28,962 bases of DNA from a virus. A program made the position numbers and the translations under genes. The stretch covers positions 1 through 28,962 of the IMG/VR virus record IMGVR_UViG_3300047564_005609, one strand, 5' to 3'. Shown here in pieces: positions 16,435 to 25,154 of this stretch. Each line of letters opens with the position of its first letter. Position 1 is the first letter of the stretch. The notes below the pieces were generated by a model. The model worked only from the letters and a program-made list of their open reading frames with translations. It was not told the DNA's origin and made no database searches.

Positions 16435-19400
16435 ATGCCACAGCAAACTAATCTAGACGTATCGCCATATTTTGACGACTTTGATAAGGAAAATCAATAC
16501 TACAGGGTTCTTTTTAAACCTGGACAACCCGTTCAAGCAAGAGAGCTAACAACCCTACAGTCAATTCTCCAAAACCAAATTGAACAATTTGGAGATCACT
16601 TCTTTAAAGAAGGTTCTATTATAATTCCAGGAAATATAAATTATATCGATAATTATTATGCAGTAGAGATTCAAGAAAGTTATCTTGGGTCTCTGGTACT
16701 ATCTTATCTTCCATATTTAATCGGAAAGACTATTAGAGGATCGAATAGTGGAGTAAGAGCTATTGTAGTTGGAGTTATTACTGCAGATAATTCAGTAAGA
16801 GGAACTGATACTTTATATGTCAATTTTTTAAATTCAGATACTTCTACTAATAGTTTTCAGGGATTTTCTTCAGCAGAAACTTTGATTTTAGAGCAATCAT
16901 TAATTGAAAATAGTACAATTGAAGATGATTTGGAAATTATTATTCCAGCAAATCAAGGTTTTGCTTTAACTATTGAAGGCAATCCAAACTCAATTGGTTC
17001 TGCTGTTAGTTTATCGGAGGGTGTCTATTACTTAAGGGGGCATTTTGTCACTGTTGAAGATCAAGTAATTATACTTGATCAGTATTCAAACACTCCAAGT
17101 TATAGAATAGGATTTGAAATTTTTGAAACTATAGAATCTTCATCTGATAATTTTGATCTTAATGATAATGCTAGTGGATTTACTAATTTTTCTGCACCCG
17201 GTGCTGATCGTTTAGTAATAGATGCAGTATTAACAAAAATTCCATTAAATGAACCTATAAAGACTTCATCTGTAAATTTTGTACAGATTTTGGAAGTTAG
17301 AAATGGAGTTTTACAAAGACAAATTAATAATCCAGATTATAATGAAATAGAAAAGGAATTTGCAAGAAGAACATTTGATGAATCCGGAAATTATTATGTA
17401 AAATCTCCTTCAGTTTTTGTAAAAGAGACTTTAGACAATCTAAAAGGAAACAATGGAGTATTTAAAGAAAATCAATTAACTTACAATAGCAATGCAGCAT
17501 CGGAAGATTTGGGAACATATGTTATTTCCCCACTTAAAGCATTTGTTAGTGGTTTTGAAATTGATGTTTTGGGGACTACATATCTTGACTTTGAAAAACC
17601 AAGACAAACAAAACTTTTGCAGGGTCAGAGTTTAAATTATGTGACTGGCCCAACATATACTCTCAATAGAGTTCACGGGTCTCCTTCATTGGGAATTTCT
17701 ACCTCATATTCTTTGAGTCTAAGAAATTCTAGAGTTGGGACAAGTTCTATAAATGCCGCAGGAAAAGAAATTGGACTTGCTAGAGTTTATGATTTCGCAC
17801 TAGAATCTGGTTCATATAATACTTCAGTACCAGATGCAAATGAATGGGATATTTCTTTATATGATATTCAAACTTATACTGAAATTTCACTCAATGAACC
17901 AATAACACTAACTGCACCGACATATATTAAAGGAAAATCTAGTGGAGCTGTAGGATTTTTAAGATTTAATGCATCCAATTCGGGTATTATTACTGCATAT
18001 AATACAAAGGGTACTTTTGTTGTTGGTGAAAGATTTATATTTGATGGAATAGAAAACAGTAGAGTTTCTACGGCAATAACTGCATATTCAACAAATGACG
18101 TAAAATCTCTTTATGGAATTGTTGGTGGAGCATCAACATTTACTGCAGATGTTAAGCAATCTACTTTAAGAAATGTTGGCCCTGTAGAAATTACTGCAGG
18201 TGCAGGTGGAATAAGTACAGTAACTTCATCAGATTTTATTTTCACTGGAATTGCAACCTCCGGAAATACTGTCGCATTTTCAAATCCGGGACTATCTGTT
18301 GTTTCTTTTGCAAAAATTGAAACAGTATCTGATAGCGAACTAACAATTTCTGGAATAGCAACTGTATCTGGCGTATGTGATGGTGGTTTGCCTACCACAG
18401 ATATTACACCAAGTGATTTTAGAATCCTATTTTCCAATTTTCAATCTTCATCTGATAATACATTATATACAACTCTACCTAGTAGAAATATTGCATCGGT
18501 AGATCTAACAAGTTCTACATTAACTATAAGAAAGCAATATGATGTTACTATTAGTAGTAATGCAACCAATACAATTATTGCAGAATCAGATGAGACATTT
18601 TTACCATATGATGAAGAAAGATATGTTTTAATTTCAACTGACGGAACTACTGAAAGACTAAGTTCAGATAAACTTATATTCTCCAGTGGTGGGAGAGAAT
18701 TGACAGTATTTGGACTAGAAACTTCTTCTGGAACAGGTAAATTAATTGCCACACTAAGAAAGACTGATATTGACTCTAAAGTCAAAAACAAAAACAGAGT
18801 TCAATCTATCATTGTTGACAAATCTAAGTATGGTTATTCTGGAACTGGTTCAACCACAAACAATGACGGATTAGTCTTTGGTACATATCCATATGGTACT
18901 AGAGTTCAGGACGAGGAAATTTGTTTATTGCAACCAGATGTAACATTCGTTTATGGAATTTATGAGTCAAATGATACTTCGGATCCAGAACTTCCAAATC
19001 TAATATTAACATCTATAAATGGTCCAACAGCAAAAACCGATGATTTATTAATTGGTGAAGAGTTTGTTGGTTCTTTTAGTGGTGCAGTTGGAGTATATGC
19101 AGAAAGATTAAATTCTTTGAAAATTTCATATGTATCCAGAAATTCCAATACATTTAGAATAAATGAACCTATAACATTTAAAGAGTCTGGTATAACAGCC
19201 ACAATTACTGGTATTGATGCTGGAGATAACAATATTATTTCAAATTATACCTTTGATAACGGACAGAGAGAAACAATTTATGATTATTCTAGGATAATCA
19301 GAAAATCAACTTCAAAAGAACCAACTAGAAAAATAAAAGTCGTATTTGAATCTGCTAGTTTTTCTTCATCAGATACAGGAGATCTAACTACAGCAAGTTC

Positions 19401-22161
19401 ATACAATCAATTTGATTATTGCGATATTTCTGCGGTTAATGGAATAAGAAATACTGATATAATTGATATTAGACCAAGGGTTTCTAACTTTACAGTTACA
19501 GACTCTTCACTATCTCCTTTCGAATTTAGTGCAAGAAACTTCACAAGCAGTGGTTCTTCTTCAAGCATTTTAGCATCAGATGAGTCTATTCTTCTAGACT
19601 ATTCATATTACTTACCAAGGGTTGATAAAATTTATCTAACAAAAGATGGAGTTTTCCAATTAAATAAAGGAGAACCTGCGGATAATCCGCAACCACCTGC
19701 AGATATTGATGACGCTTTAAATATAGCAACTATCACATTACCAGCTTATCTTTGCAATGTTAGTGAGGCAACTTTGAATCTTGCCGAACATAAAAGATAT
19801 AGAATGAAAGATATTAAAGTTCTTGAGGATAGGATTAAAAATCTAGAGTACTATACTTCTTTATCATTACTAGAATCTGATACTTCAAATCTCTTTATCA
19901 GAGATACGAATGGACTGAATAGGTTTAAGTCTGGATTTTTTGTAGATGATTTTTCTACCACTTCTTCTCAGAAAAAAGTAACTATAGTAAAAAATAGTAT
20001 TGATGTAGTTAATTCAGAATTAAGACCAGCTCCATATACGACGCAAGTTGATTTAATTTTGGGGTCAAATTCTCTCATCAGATTGGGAAATAACTTAGAT
20101 GCAAATCCCGATGCAAATTTTGTAAATGATTTAATTGGTACAAATGTTTCAAAAACTGGAAGTTTAATAACATTAGATTATTTTGAAGTTGAGGAAATAA
20201 ATCAACCTTTTGCAACAAGAACAGAATCTGTATCTCCATTTAGAGTTGGATTCTATGGCGGAACAATTAAACTTACACCTTCATCAGATATTTGGGTGGA
20301 CGTTATTAGATTAGAAGCCAATAGTACTGAAGTTGCTACTAATTACATTCAATCAGAATCTCAAATTTTAGCTTCCGAATTAGATAACCAAAGTGGATTT
20401 GGGCCCGTAACTTGGGGTTCTTGGGAAACTGTTTGGACTGGTTCTTCTACAGTAAAAGACTCCAGAACAGTTAATGTTGGATATTATATTATTAAAGAAG
20501 ATTTAGAAACAGTAACTAGAACTGGTACTTCTACAAGAAATGGAATTCGAAAAATAACCAAAGATGAATTTAAAAATGTTTCTCTTGGTGATACTGTATT
20601 AAGCACCGAAATAAGTGCTTTTATGAGATCTAGAAATGTCGAATTTGTCGCTCAGAGACTAAAACCATTTACCAGAGTTTATTCATTCTTTAATGGCATA
20701 GACGTAAATAATTTTATTGTACCCAAACTTCTTGAAATTCAAATGTCAACAGGGGTATTTGAAGTTGGAGAGACCGTAGAGGGTATTGTTGATATACCTG
20801 CTAACTTCTCTTCCTTAACTATATCTCCAGTTAGACCATATCCAAAAATAACTTTTAGAGTCGCTAATTCGAATCATAAGTATGGTCCATTTAATGCACC
20901 AACTCAAGTGTTTAGTGCAAATCCATATGAGGTAGGTCAACCAATTCCGGAAGCGTATTCTTCAACATCAACTATTCTGAATGTAGATACATTTAGTCTC
21001 TCACTCCAAGCACAGGGAGATTATTTTGGATATGTTGATGTGGGAATGAAATTGAGAGGATTGACTAGTGGATCTGAAGCTGTAGTAACAAATCTAAGAT
21101 TAATCACTGATAAGATTGGTGTTGTAATAGGATCTTTCTATATTCCAAATCCAAATATATTTGGCAACCCAAGATTTGAAACTGGTCCAAAATTATTCCG
21201 AATTACAAATAGTTCCACAAATTCTACTATTGAACCTGCGTTAACCAGTGCCGAAGAAAGGTATTTCTCTGAAGGAAAGGTTAATAAGGTTCAGGAAAAT
21301 ATTCTCTCAGTAAGAACTGTGAGAACAGAAACACAAACTGTAATAGAAAGTAGACCAGAAAGCATAACCGGACCAACAGCAGTTGTGGCAACTACAATTG
21401 TTGGAAATACTTTACCGCCAATTGTTCCATTAAGCCCACCACCTCCTGTTGTTCCTGAAGATCCACAAGAAGAAATAGACTTCGAACAAGAAATTCCAGA
21501 ACCTACATTCCCAGAACCAATTGAGACTCCATCCTTTGACTTCCCATCACCAGAACCATTTATTCCTGATTTTGGTGGTGGTGACGATTTCCCAATATCT
21601 CCACTACCTGAACCTGAACCTGAACCTGATCCTGAACCTATAGGAGAAGATAATGACACGCAGAGAATTGATGAACCAAGGGGAGGCCGAAAAAATAAGC
21701 CTAAAAATACTGGTAAGAGATTTATCAATATTGTAGGTCTTGATGGTAAACCTGGAAATTCTAAAGGTCCTGCGAAAACCTTTAGGCGGTCAGTTGCAGT
21801 TAACACAGTTAATGGTAAGACTTACCTTGAGACTAAATCCAAAGTTGGAGCCAAAAAAGCTAACAAGATATTTAAAAATGCAGAGGTTAAAGTAACAAAA
21901 TCTGATAGGGGAAGGAATGTACCAATAGGACGCGGATTTTCAGTTATTGCGAGTACAACCAAGGCGCCGAAATTTAATTTACCTAATGTAGGTGTACAAT
22001 CTCAAAGAAAACTTGCCGTACAACAAGTAAGGGATAAACTTCTAACACCAAGACAGGTGGGAGGAGTAGGCAACTTGATAACAAATAATAGGCGAACACC
22101 AACCCAACCTCAAGCAAATAGAGGTCAAAGTAATAATACTAGGAATAGGAATAGGAGATAA
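16435..22161 (+). CDS. DUF4815 virion structural protein with Pro/Glu and basic tail
   Basis: The 1908-residue protein begins with the DUF4815 signature (YYRVLFKPGQPVQARELTTL at 22-41, then a FGDHFFKEGSI stretch), typical of large adhesion-type structural proteins of marine T4-like phages. Further conserved stretches are HKRYRMKDIKVLEDRIKNLE (~1121-1140, probably a short coiled coil), GLNRFKSGFFVDDF (~1162-1175) and QRLKPFTRVYSFFNG (~1407). Residues ~937-1000 and ~500-540 contain SGA/GE-type units. From ~1660 to 1740 the chain is Pro/Glu-rich (PEPEPEPDPEP), then ~1745-1908 is strongly basic and rich in Lys, Arg, Asn and Gln. In relatives the DPLAQSF module usually follows in the same chain; here it is a separate downstream gene. 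The gene starts five bases after the gp8 stop without a clear ribosome site. Probably a baseplate-periphery or host-contact protein; the exact role is unknown. Confidence 0.8.
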   Translation: MPQQTNLDVSPYFDDFDKENQYYRVLFKPGQPVQARELTTLQSILQNQIEQFGDHFFKEGSIIIPGNINYIDNYYAVEIQESYLGSLVLSYLPYLIGKTIRGSNSGVRAIVVGVITADNSVRGTDTLYVNFLNSDTSTNSFQGFSSAETLILEQSLIENSTIEDDLEIIIPANQGFALTIEGNPNSIGSAVSLSEGVYYLRGHFVTVEDQVIILDQYSNTPSYRIGFEIFETIESSSDNFDLNDNASGFTNFSAPGADRLVIDAVLTKIPLNEPIKTSSVNFVQILEVRNGVLQRQINNPDYNEIEKEFARRTFDESGNYYVKSPSVFVKETLDNLKGNNGVFKENQLTYNSNAASEDLGTYVISPLKAFVSGFEIDVLGTTYLDFEKPRQTKLLQGQSLNYVTGPTYTLNRVHGSPSLGISTSYSLSLRNSRVGTSSINAAGKEIGLARVYDFALESGSYNTSVPDANEWDISLYDIQTYTEISLNEPITLTAPTYIKGKSSGAVGFLRFNASNSGIITAYNTKGTFVVGERFIFDGIENSRVSTAITAYSTNDVKSLYGIVGGASTFTADVKQSTLRNVGPVEITAGAGGISTVTSSDFIFTGIATSGNTVAFSNPGLSVVSFAKIETVSDSELTISGIATVSGVCDGGLPTTDITPSDFRILFSNFQSSSDNTLYTTLPSRNIASVDLTSSTLTIRKQYDVTISSNATNTIIAESDETFLPYDEERYVLISTDGTTERLSSDKLIFSSGGRELTVFGLETSSGTGKLIATLRKTDIDSKVKNKNRVQSIIVDKSKYGYSGTGSTTNNDGLVFGTYPYGTRVQDEEICLLQPDVTFVYGIYESNDTSDPELPNLILTSINGPTAKTDDLLIGEEFVGSFSGAVGVYAERLNSLKISYVSRNSNTFRINEPITFKESGITATITGIDAGDNNIISNYTFDNGQRETIYDYSRIIRKSTSKEPTRKIKVVFESASFSSSDTGDLTTASSYNQFDYCDISAVNGIRNTDIIDIRPRVSNFTVTDSSLSPFEFSARNFTSSGSSSSILASDESILLDYSYYLPRVDKIYLTKDGVFQLNKGEPADNPQPPADIDDALNIATITLPAYLCNVSEATLNLAEHKRYRMKDIKVLEDRIKNLEYYTSLSLLESDTSNLFIRDTNGLNRFKSGFFVDDFSTTSSQKKVTIVKNSIDVVNSELRPAPYTTQVDLILGSNSLIRLGNNLDANPDANFVNDLIGTNVSKTGSLITLDYFEVEEINQPFATRTESVSPFRVGFYGGTIKLTPSSDIWVDVIRLEANSTEVATNYIQSESQILASELDNQSGFGPVTWGSWETVWTGSSTVKDSRTVNVGYYIIKEDLETVTRTGTSTRNGIRKITKDEFKNVSLGDTVLSTEISAFMRSRNVEFVAQRLKPFTRVYSFFNGIDVNNFIVPKLLEIQMSTGVFEVGETVEGIVDIPANFSSLTISPVRPYPKITFRVANSNHKYGPFNAPTQVFSANPYEVGQPIPEAYSSTSTILNVDTFSLSLQAQGDYFGYVDVGMKLRGLTSGSEAVVTNLRLITDKIGVVIGSFYIPNPNIFGNPRFETGPKLFRITNSSTNSTIEPALTSAEERYFSEGKVNKVQENILSVRTVRTETQTVIESRPESITGPTAVVATTIVGNTLPPIVPLSPPPPVVPEDPQEEIDFEQEIPEPTFPEPIETPSFDFPSPEPFIPDFGGGDDFPISPLPEPEPEPDPEPIGEDNDTQRIDEPRGGRKNKPKNTGKRFINIVGLDGKPGNSKGPAKTFRRSVAVNTVNGKTYLETKSKVGAKKANKIFKNAEVKVTKSDRGRNVPIGRGFSVIASTTKAPKFNLPNVGVQSQRKLAVQQVRDKLLTPRQVGGVGNLITNNRRTPTQPQANRGQSNNTRNRNRR
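21412..22158 (+). other. Pro/Glu-rich linker and basic low-complexity tail
   Basis: Residues ~1660-1740 are dominated by Pro, Glu, Asp and Phe, with several PEP units. Residues ~1745-1908 switch to a basic segment (RGGRKNKPKNTGKRF near the start, ending NTRNRNRR). The abrupt acidic-to-basic switch, predicted disorder and lack of recognisable family mark this as an added tail. It is placed exactly where the normally continuous protein is interrupted. Possible roles, all inference: non-covalent pairing with the downstream half, or binding to nucleic acid or an acidic surface. Confidence 0.6.
21607..21636 (+). repeat. Tandem hexamer CCTGAA (x3), CCTGAT, CCTGAA
   Basis: Five consecutive hexanucleotide units encode the PEPEPEPDPEP stretch. 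Because the unit is two codons long, gain or loss of units would keep the frame and only change linker length. Confidence 0.85.
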
Positions 22162-22169
22162 AAGTGTAC

Positions 22170-22177
22170 TATAAATA
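22170..22177 (+). promoter_or_regulatory. T4-type late promoter TATAAATA upstream of 834-aa gene
   Basis: A perfect late promoter octamer lies in the 55-base gap between the DUF4815 gene and the next gene, 39 bases before its ATG. A near match (TATAAATG) follows at 22181-22188. A weak AGGA at 22201-22204 is 12 bases before the start codon. The downstream half therefore appears to have its own late transcript. Confidence 0.7.
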
Positions 22178-22216
22178 TAATATAAATGGGTCAGAAAAAT
22201 AGGATAAAGAAATAAA

Positions 22217-24721
22217 ATGAAACTAGTAGATCCTTTAGCACAGTCTTTTTATGTTGAACCGGAAAGTGGCATTTTTGCCACTTCGGTAGACTTATATTTT
22301 TTCTCCAGAGACCCAGAGTTGCCAGTTACCGTTCAATTAAGACCTATGCAATTAGGTCTTCCAACTAATGAAGTTTACCCATTCAGTGAGGTAGTAATTG
22401 ATCCTAAGGATATTCAAATCTCTTCTGATGCATCCTTACCAACTAGAGTTACTTTTGAGTCGCCGGTTTATCTTGCAGGAAAACAATTTCACGCATTAGC
22501 TATATTATCTGCATCAAATATCTATAATGTATGGATATCTAGACTGACGGAAATTGATGTTAGCACAAATAATTTGGAAGATGAGGAGCAAGTTTTAGTT
22601 TCAAAGCAACCATTAACAGGTTCTTTATTCAAATCACAAAATGGTGTTACTTGGAATCCAAGTCAACTTGAAGATCTAAAATTCAAATTAAACAGAGCTA
22701 ATTTTGTCGGTAGTGGTAATATAAACTTCTATAACCCAGATCTTAGTCTTGGAAATAATCAAATAGCAACCTTAGTCAAAGATTCTTTGGAATTAAATTC
22801 CAAAAAAATAAAGGTGGGTATAGGAACAACTATTGCAAATTCAAAATTACCTTCTTTGGGAAATACGATTATTCAAGCAAATAGTAATGGAACGGGCAAT
22901 TTTGTAGGTTCAGCGGGATCTGCATTTGGGGATCTTGGTATAATTAATTCCGGTATAGGATATACACCATCATCTGGAGCTTTTGTCTTTAATAATGTTT
23001 CTCTAAGATCTATAACAGGTAGTGGAAGAGATGCAAAAGCAAATATTACAATTGAAAATGGAGTTGCTATTGCCGCGACTATTTCTAATGGGGGAATGGG
23101 ATATTCTGCCGGAGATGTTGTTGGCATAACTAGCATAGGATCTCAAAATTTGGGAACAAATCTAAGACTATCTGTTTCTGAAATTTCCGGAGTTAACGAA
23201 TTAATTATAGATCAAGTTCAGGGAGAATATATAACAGGAGTAGGAAATACTTTAAGATTTATTAATAATGCCGGAGTAACTACAGATTTAAATGGTACTG
23301 GAGCAAATGTTATTATTCCTGCCGATGGAATTGAAGTTATAAATGATGGATTGAACATTAAGGTATATCATAAAAATCATGGAATGAACTCAACTCAAAA
23401 TTTGGTATCAATAAGTAATGTTGCTTCTGATTTAAAACCTACTAAACTATCTTTTGATTATAGTTCTACATCAACAGACTCTATCTCAATAGAAAGTGTC
23501 GAAATCGCAAGTTTTGATATTTTTGAAAATGTATCTGTGGCAGCAACAAATCCTGGATATATTAGAATAGAAAATGAAATTATTTCGTATACTGGAGTTA
23601 ATACTTCAGTATCTCCACCAGTCCTAACAGGAATTACTAGAGCAGTAGATCAAACAAATTCGTTTAACTACACTGCAGGAACTCCTGTATACAAATACGA
23701 ACTTTCATCAGTATCTTTACGCAGAATTAATAAAACTCACAACTTTGAGGACGTTACTATTGCTGATCCATATGATTTGGATTTTTACAATATAAAATTG
23801 GATATGAGTGATCAAGATGGTAGAATGGCAAATAGGACTTTATCTGTTGGACTTCCCAAATTATTTTTAAACGAATCAAAATCTGCAGGTGGTTCTGAAA
23901 TCAATGCCACACAAAATATACCATTTGAATTGGTAAGACCAGTAGTTCAAACACTAACATTAAGAGGTACAAATATAAATGCTTCTTTGAGAACGGTTAG
24001 CGGAAGTAGTATATCTGGTAATGAAATACCTTTTATTGATCAAGGATTTGAACCTATTAGTTTGGACGCAACTAATTATTTTTCAACACCAAGATTGGTT
24101 GGAGCAAAGATAAATGAAAATCTAAGAAATACAAATTTACCAGCTAATAAATCACTAACATTAAATTTAAATCTATCAACAACCAACTCTTATATTTCTC
24201 CGGTTATTGATTTGGATAGGGTTGGTATGATCTTTACTTCAAACAGAGTCAATAGTCCAATATTAGACTATGCTACAGATGATAGAGTTTCTACTTTGAA
24301 AGATGATCCAACTGCTTTTGTTTATGCAACTAAACCAATTTCCCTAGAAACACCAGCATCTTCTATTAAGATAATTCTGACAGCATATATCAATACCTAT
24401 AGTGATTTAAGATGCTTCTACTCAATAACGCAAGAACCAAATTCAGAATTAATTTATTTCCCATTCCCAGGGCATACAAATTTAACTCCAAGCGGAGATG
24501 TAATTAATGTAGCGGACAGTAATGGTTTATCGGATAGAAGAGTTTCGAAGACAGATCAAGTTGGATTTGACAACGATTCTCTAACAGACTTTAAAGAATA
24601 TGAATTTACCGTAGAAAATTTACCTTCCTTTAGATATTTTGGTATTAAGTTAATTGGAACTTCAACAAATCAGGCTTATCCACCAAGAGTAAAAGATTTA
24701 AGGGTAATTGCATTAGCATGA
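22217..24721 (+). CDS. Virion structural protein, detached C-terminal half of DUF4815-type protein
   Basis: The 834-residue product opens with DPLAQSFYVEPESGIF and a beta-sandwich-like stretch (VQLRPM, PVYLAGKQFH, YNVWISRLTE) spanning residues ~1-115. In related marine phages I recall this module lying inside a single long protein downstream of DUF4815; here it starts a separate gene. Residues ~235-310 hold two GxGY-type units (INSGIGYTPSSG, ISNGGMGYSAGD). Residues ~441-506 hold an IDxEEI...RG-like module (YIRIENEIISY, ITRAVDQTNSF). The C-terminus ends PPRVKDLRVIALA, the usual ending of the fused form. There is no catalytic motif, signal peptide or membrane segment. A peripheral baseplate or host-contact role is the best inference, as the gene sits where T4 has genes 9-12. 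A perfect late promoter precedes it. Confidence 0.75.
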   Translation: MKLVDPLAQSFYVEPESGIFATSVDLYFFSRDPELPVTVQLRPMQLGLPTNEVYPFSEVVIDPKDIQISSDASLPTRVTFESPVYLAGKQFHALAILSASNIYNVWISRLTEIDVSTNNLEDEEQVLVSKQPLTGSLFKSQNGVTWNPSQLEDLKFKLNRANFVGSGNINFYNPDLSLGNNQIATLVKDSLELNSKKIKVGIGTTIANSKLPSLGNTIIQANSNGTGNFVGSAGSAFGDLGIINSGIGYTPSSGAFVFNNVSLRSITGSGRDAKANITIENGVAIAATISNGGMGYSAGDVVGITSIGSQNLGTNLRLSVSEISGVNELIIDQVQGEYITGVGNTLRFINNAGVTTDLNGTGANVIIPADGIEVINDGLNIKVYHKNHGMNSTQNLVSISNVASDLKPTKLSFDYSSTSTDSISIESVEIASFDIFENVSVAATNPGYIRIENEIISYTGVNTSVSPPVLTGITRAVDQTNSFNYTAGTPVYKYELSSVSLRRINKTHNFEDVTIADPYDLDFYNIKLDMSDQDGRMANRTLSVGLPKLFLNESKSAGGSEINATQNIPFELVRPVVQTLTLRGTNINASLRTVSGSSISGNEIPFIDQGFEPISLDATNYFSTPRLVGAKINENLRNTNLPANKSLTLNLNLSTTNSYISPVIDLDRVGMIFTSNRVNSPILDYATDDRVSTLKDDPTAFVYATKPISLETPASSIKIILTAYINTYSDLRCFYSITQEPNSELIYFPFPGHTNLTPSGDVINVADSNGLSDRRVSKTDQVGFDNDSLTDFKEYEFTVENLPSFRYFGIKLIGTSTNQAYPPRVKDLRVIALA
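22920..23130 (+). repeat. Two GxGY-type repeats in 834-aa structural protein
   Basis: The units GIINSGIGYTPSSGAF and AATISNGGMGYSAGDVVGI are ~45 residues apart and follow the plan seen in gp7-like, gp8 and gp14. They lie between the N-terminal DPLAQSF module and the central region. Confidence 0.6.
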
Positions 24722-24727
24722 TAAATC

Positions 24728-24952
24728 ATGAACAAATCAAAAGTAGAAGGACACTCAAATCTAATTAGAGATGGTGAAACTAAAGCAATTATTAATACGA
24801 GCATGACGGACTATAACAACTATATTATGCAAAAAAAGTTAAAGGAAAAGGAAACTCAAAAAATAAATTCAATTGAAAAAGAAGTTTCAAATATAAAAGA
24901 TGACTTAAATGAAATTAAAAATCTTCTAAGGAGACTGGCAAATGAATCCTGA
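24728..24952 (+). CDS. Small conserved phage protein with coiled coil (74 aa)
   Basis: This 74-residue protein has an N-terminal segment with VEGHSNLIRDGETKAIINT and a charged C-terminal half (KLKEKETQKINSIEKEV, then IKDDLNEIKNLLRRL) with heptad-like spacing of I/L residues, indicating a coiled coil over about residues 40-70. Similar short proteins with a G-H-x-N-L-x-R-D start and a coiled-coil end are found in this place in other marine T4-like phages, as far as I recall, but no function is known to me. It follows the 834-aa gene by six bases and its end overlaps the next small gene by 11 bases. Its position between structural genes suggests a minor virion or chaperone role; that is inference. 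Confidence 0.75.
   Translation: MNKSKVEGHSNLIRDGETKAIINTSMTDYNNYIMQKKLKEKETQKINSIEKEVSNIKDDLNEIKNLLRRLANES
24928..24933 (+). promoter_or_regulatory. Shine-Dalgarno AAGGAG for the 54-aa gene
   Basis: A strong AAGGAG lies eight bases before the ATG at 24942, inside the end of the 74-aa gene. It is among the best ribosome sites in the window and is the main evidence that the short overlapping frame is translated. Confidence 0.7.
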
Positions 24953-25106
24953 GCAACTTGTATTGGAAGATTTAAGTAAAAATTTTGAATATTTTAAAAT
25001 GGCAGCGGAAATAGATTCTCTAGAAAATATTGAGGATGTTAAAAATGTTGCAAAATGTTATTTCAAATTGTACTTAAAGCAACAAGAAATTATTTCCAAA
25101 TTTTAA
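24942..25106 (+). CDS. Small hypothetical protein (54 aa)
   Basis: An open frame of 54 codons starts at ATG 24942, overlaps the end of the 74-aa gene by 11 bases, and stops at TAA 25104-25106. It begins MNPEQLVLEDLSKNFEYFKM and ends YFKLYLKQQEIISKF. The product is helical in appearance, acidic in its first half and Lys-rich at the end, with no membrane segment and one cysteine. A near-consensus Shine-Dalgarno sequence precedes it, and it fills the gap before gene 13. The plan EID...L...AK...KLYLKQQE resembles small hypothetical proteins of other marine T4-like phages, but I cannot assign a function. Confidence 0.72.
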   Translation: MNPEQLVLEDLSKNFEYFKMAAEIDSLENIEDVKNVAKCYFKLYLKQQEIISKF

Positions 25107-25154
25107 GTCATACTATATGATATTTTTACTAAATACTTCTAAAAGTAGAAATAA

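Noticed and set aside
21291-21806. Minus-strand open frame of 171 codons rich in Gly and Ser
   Set aside because: It is the reverse reading of the Pro/Glu-rich segment; the GSGSGSG run mirrors the CCTGAA array. No start signal, and opposite to all other genes.
25134-25147. Small hairpin TACTT-CTAA-AAGTA before gene 13
   Set aside because: Only five weak base pairs without a T-run that would mark a terminator; expected by chance in such AT-rich DNA.
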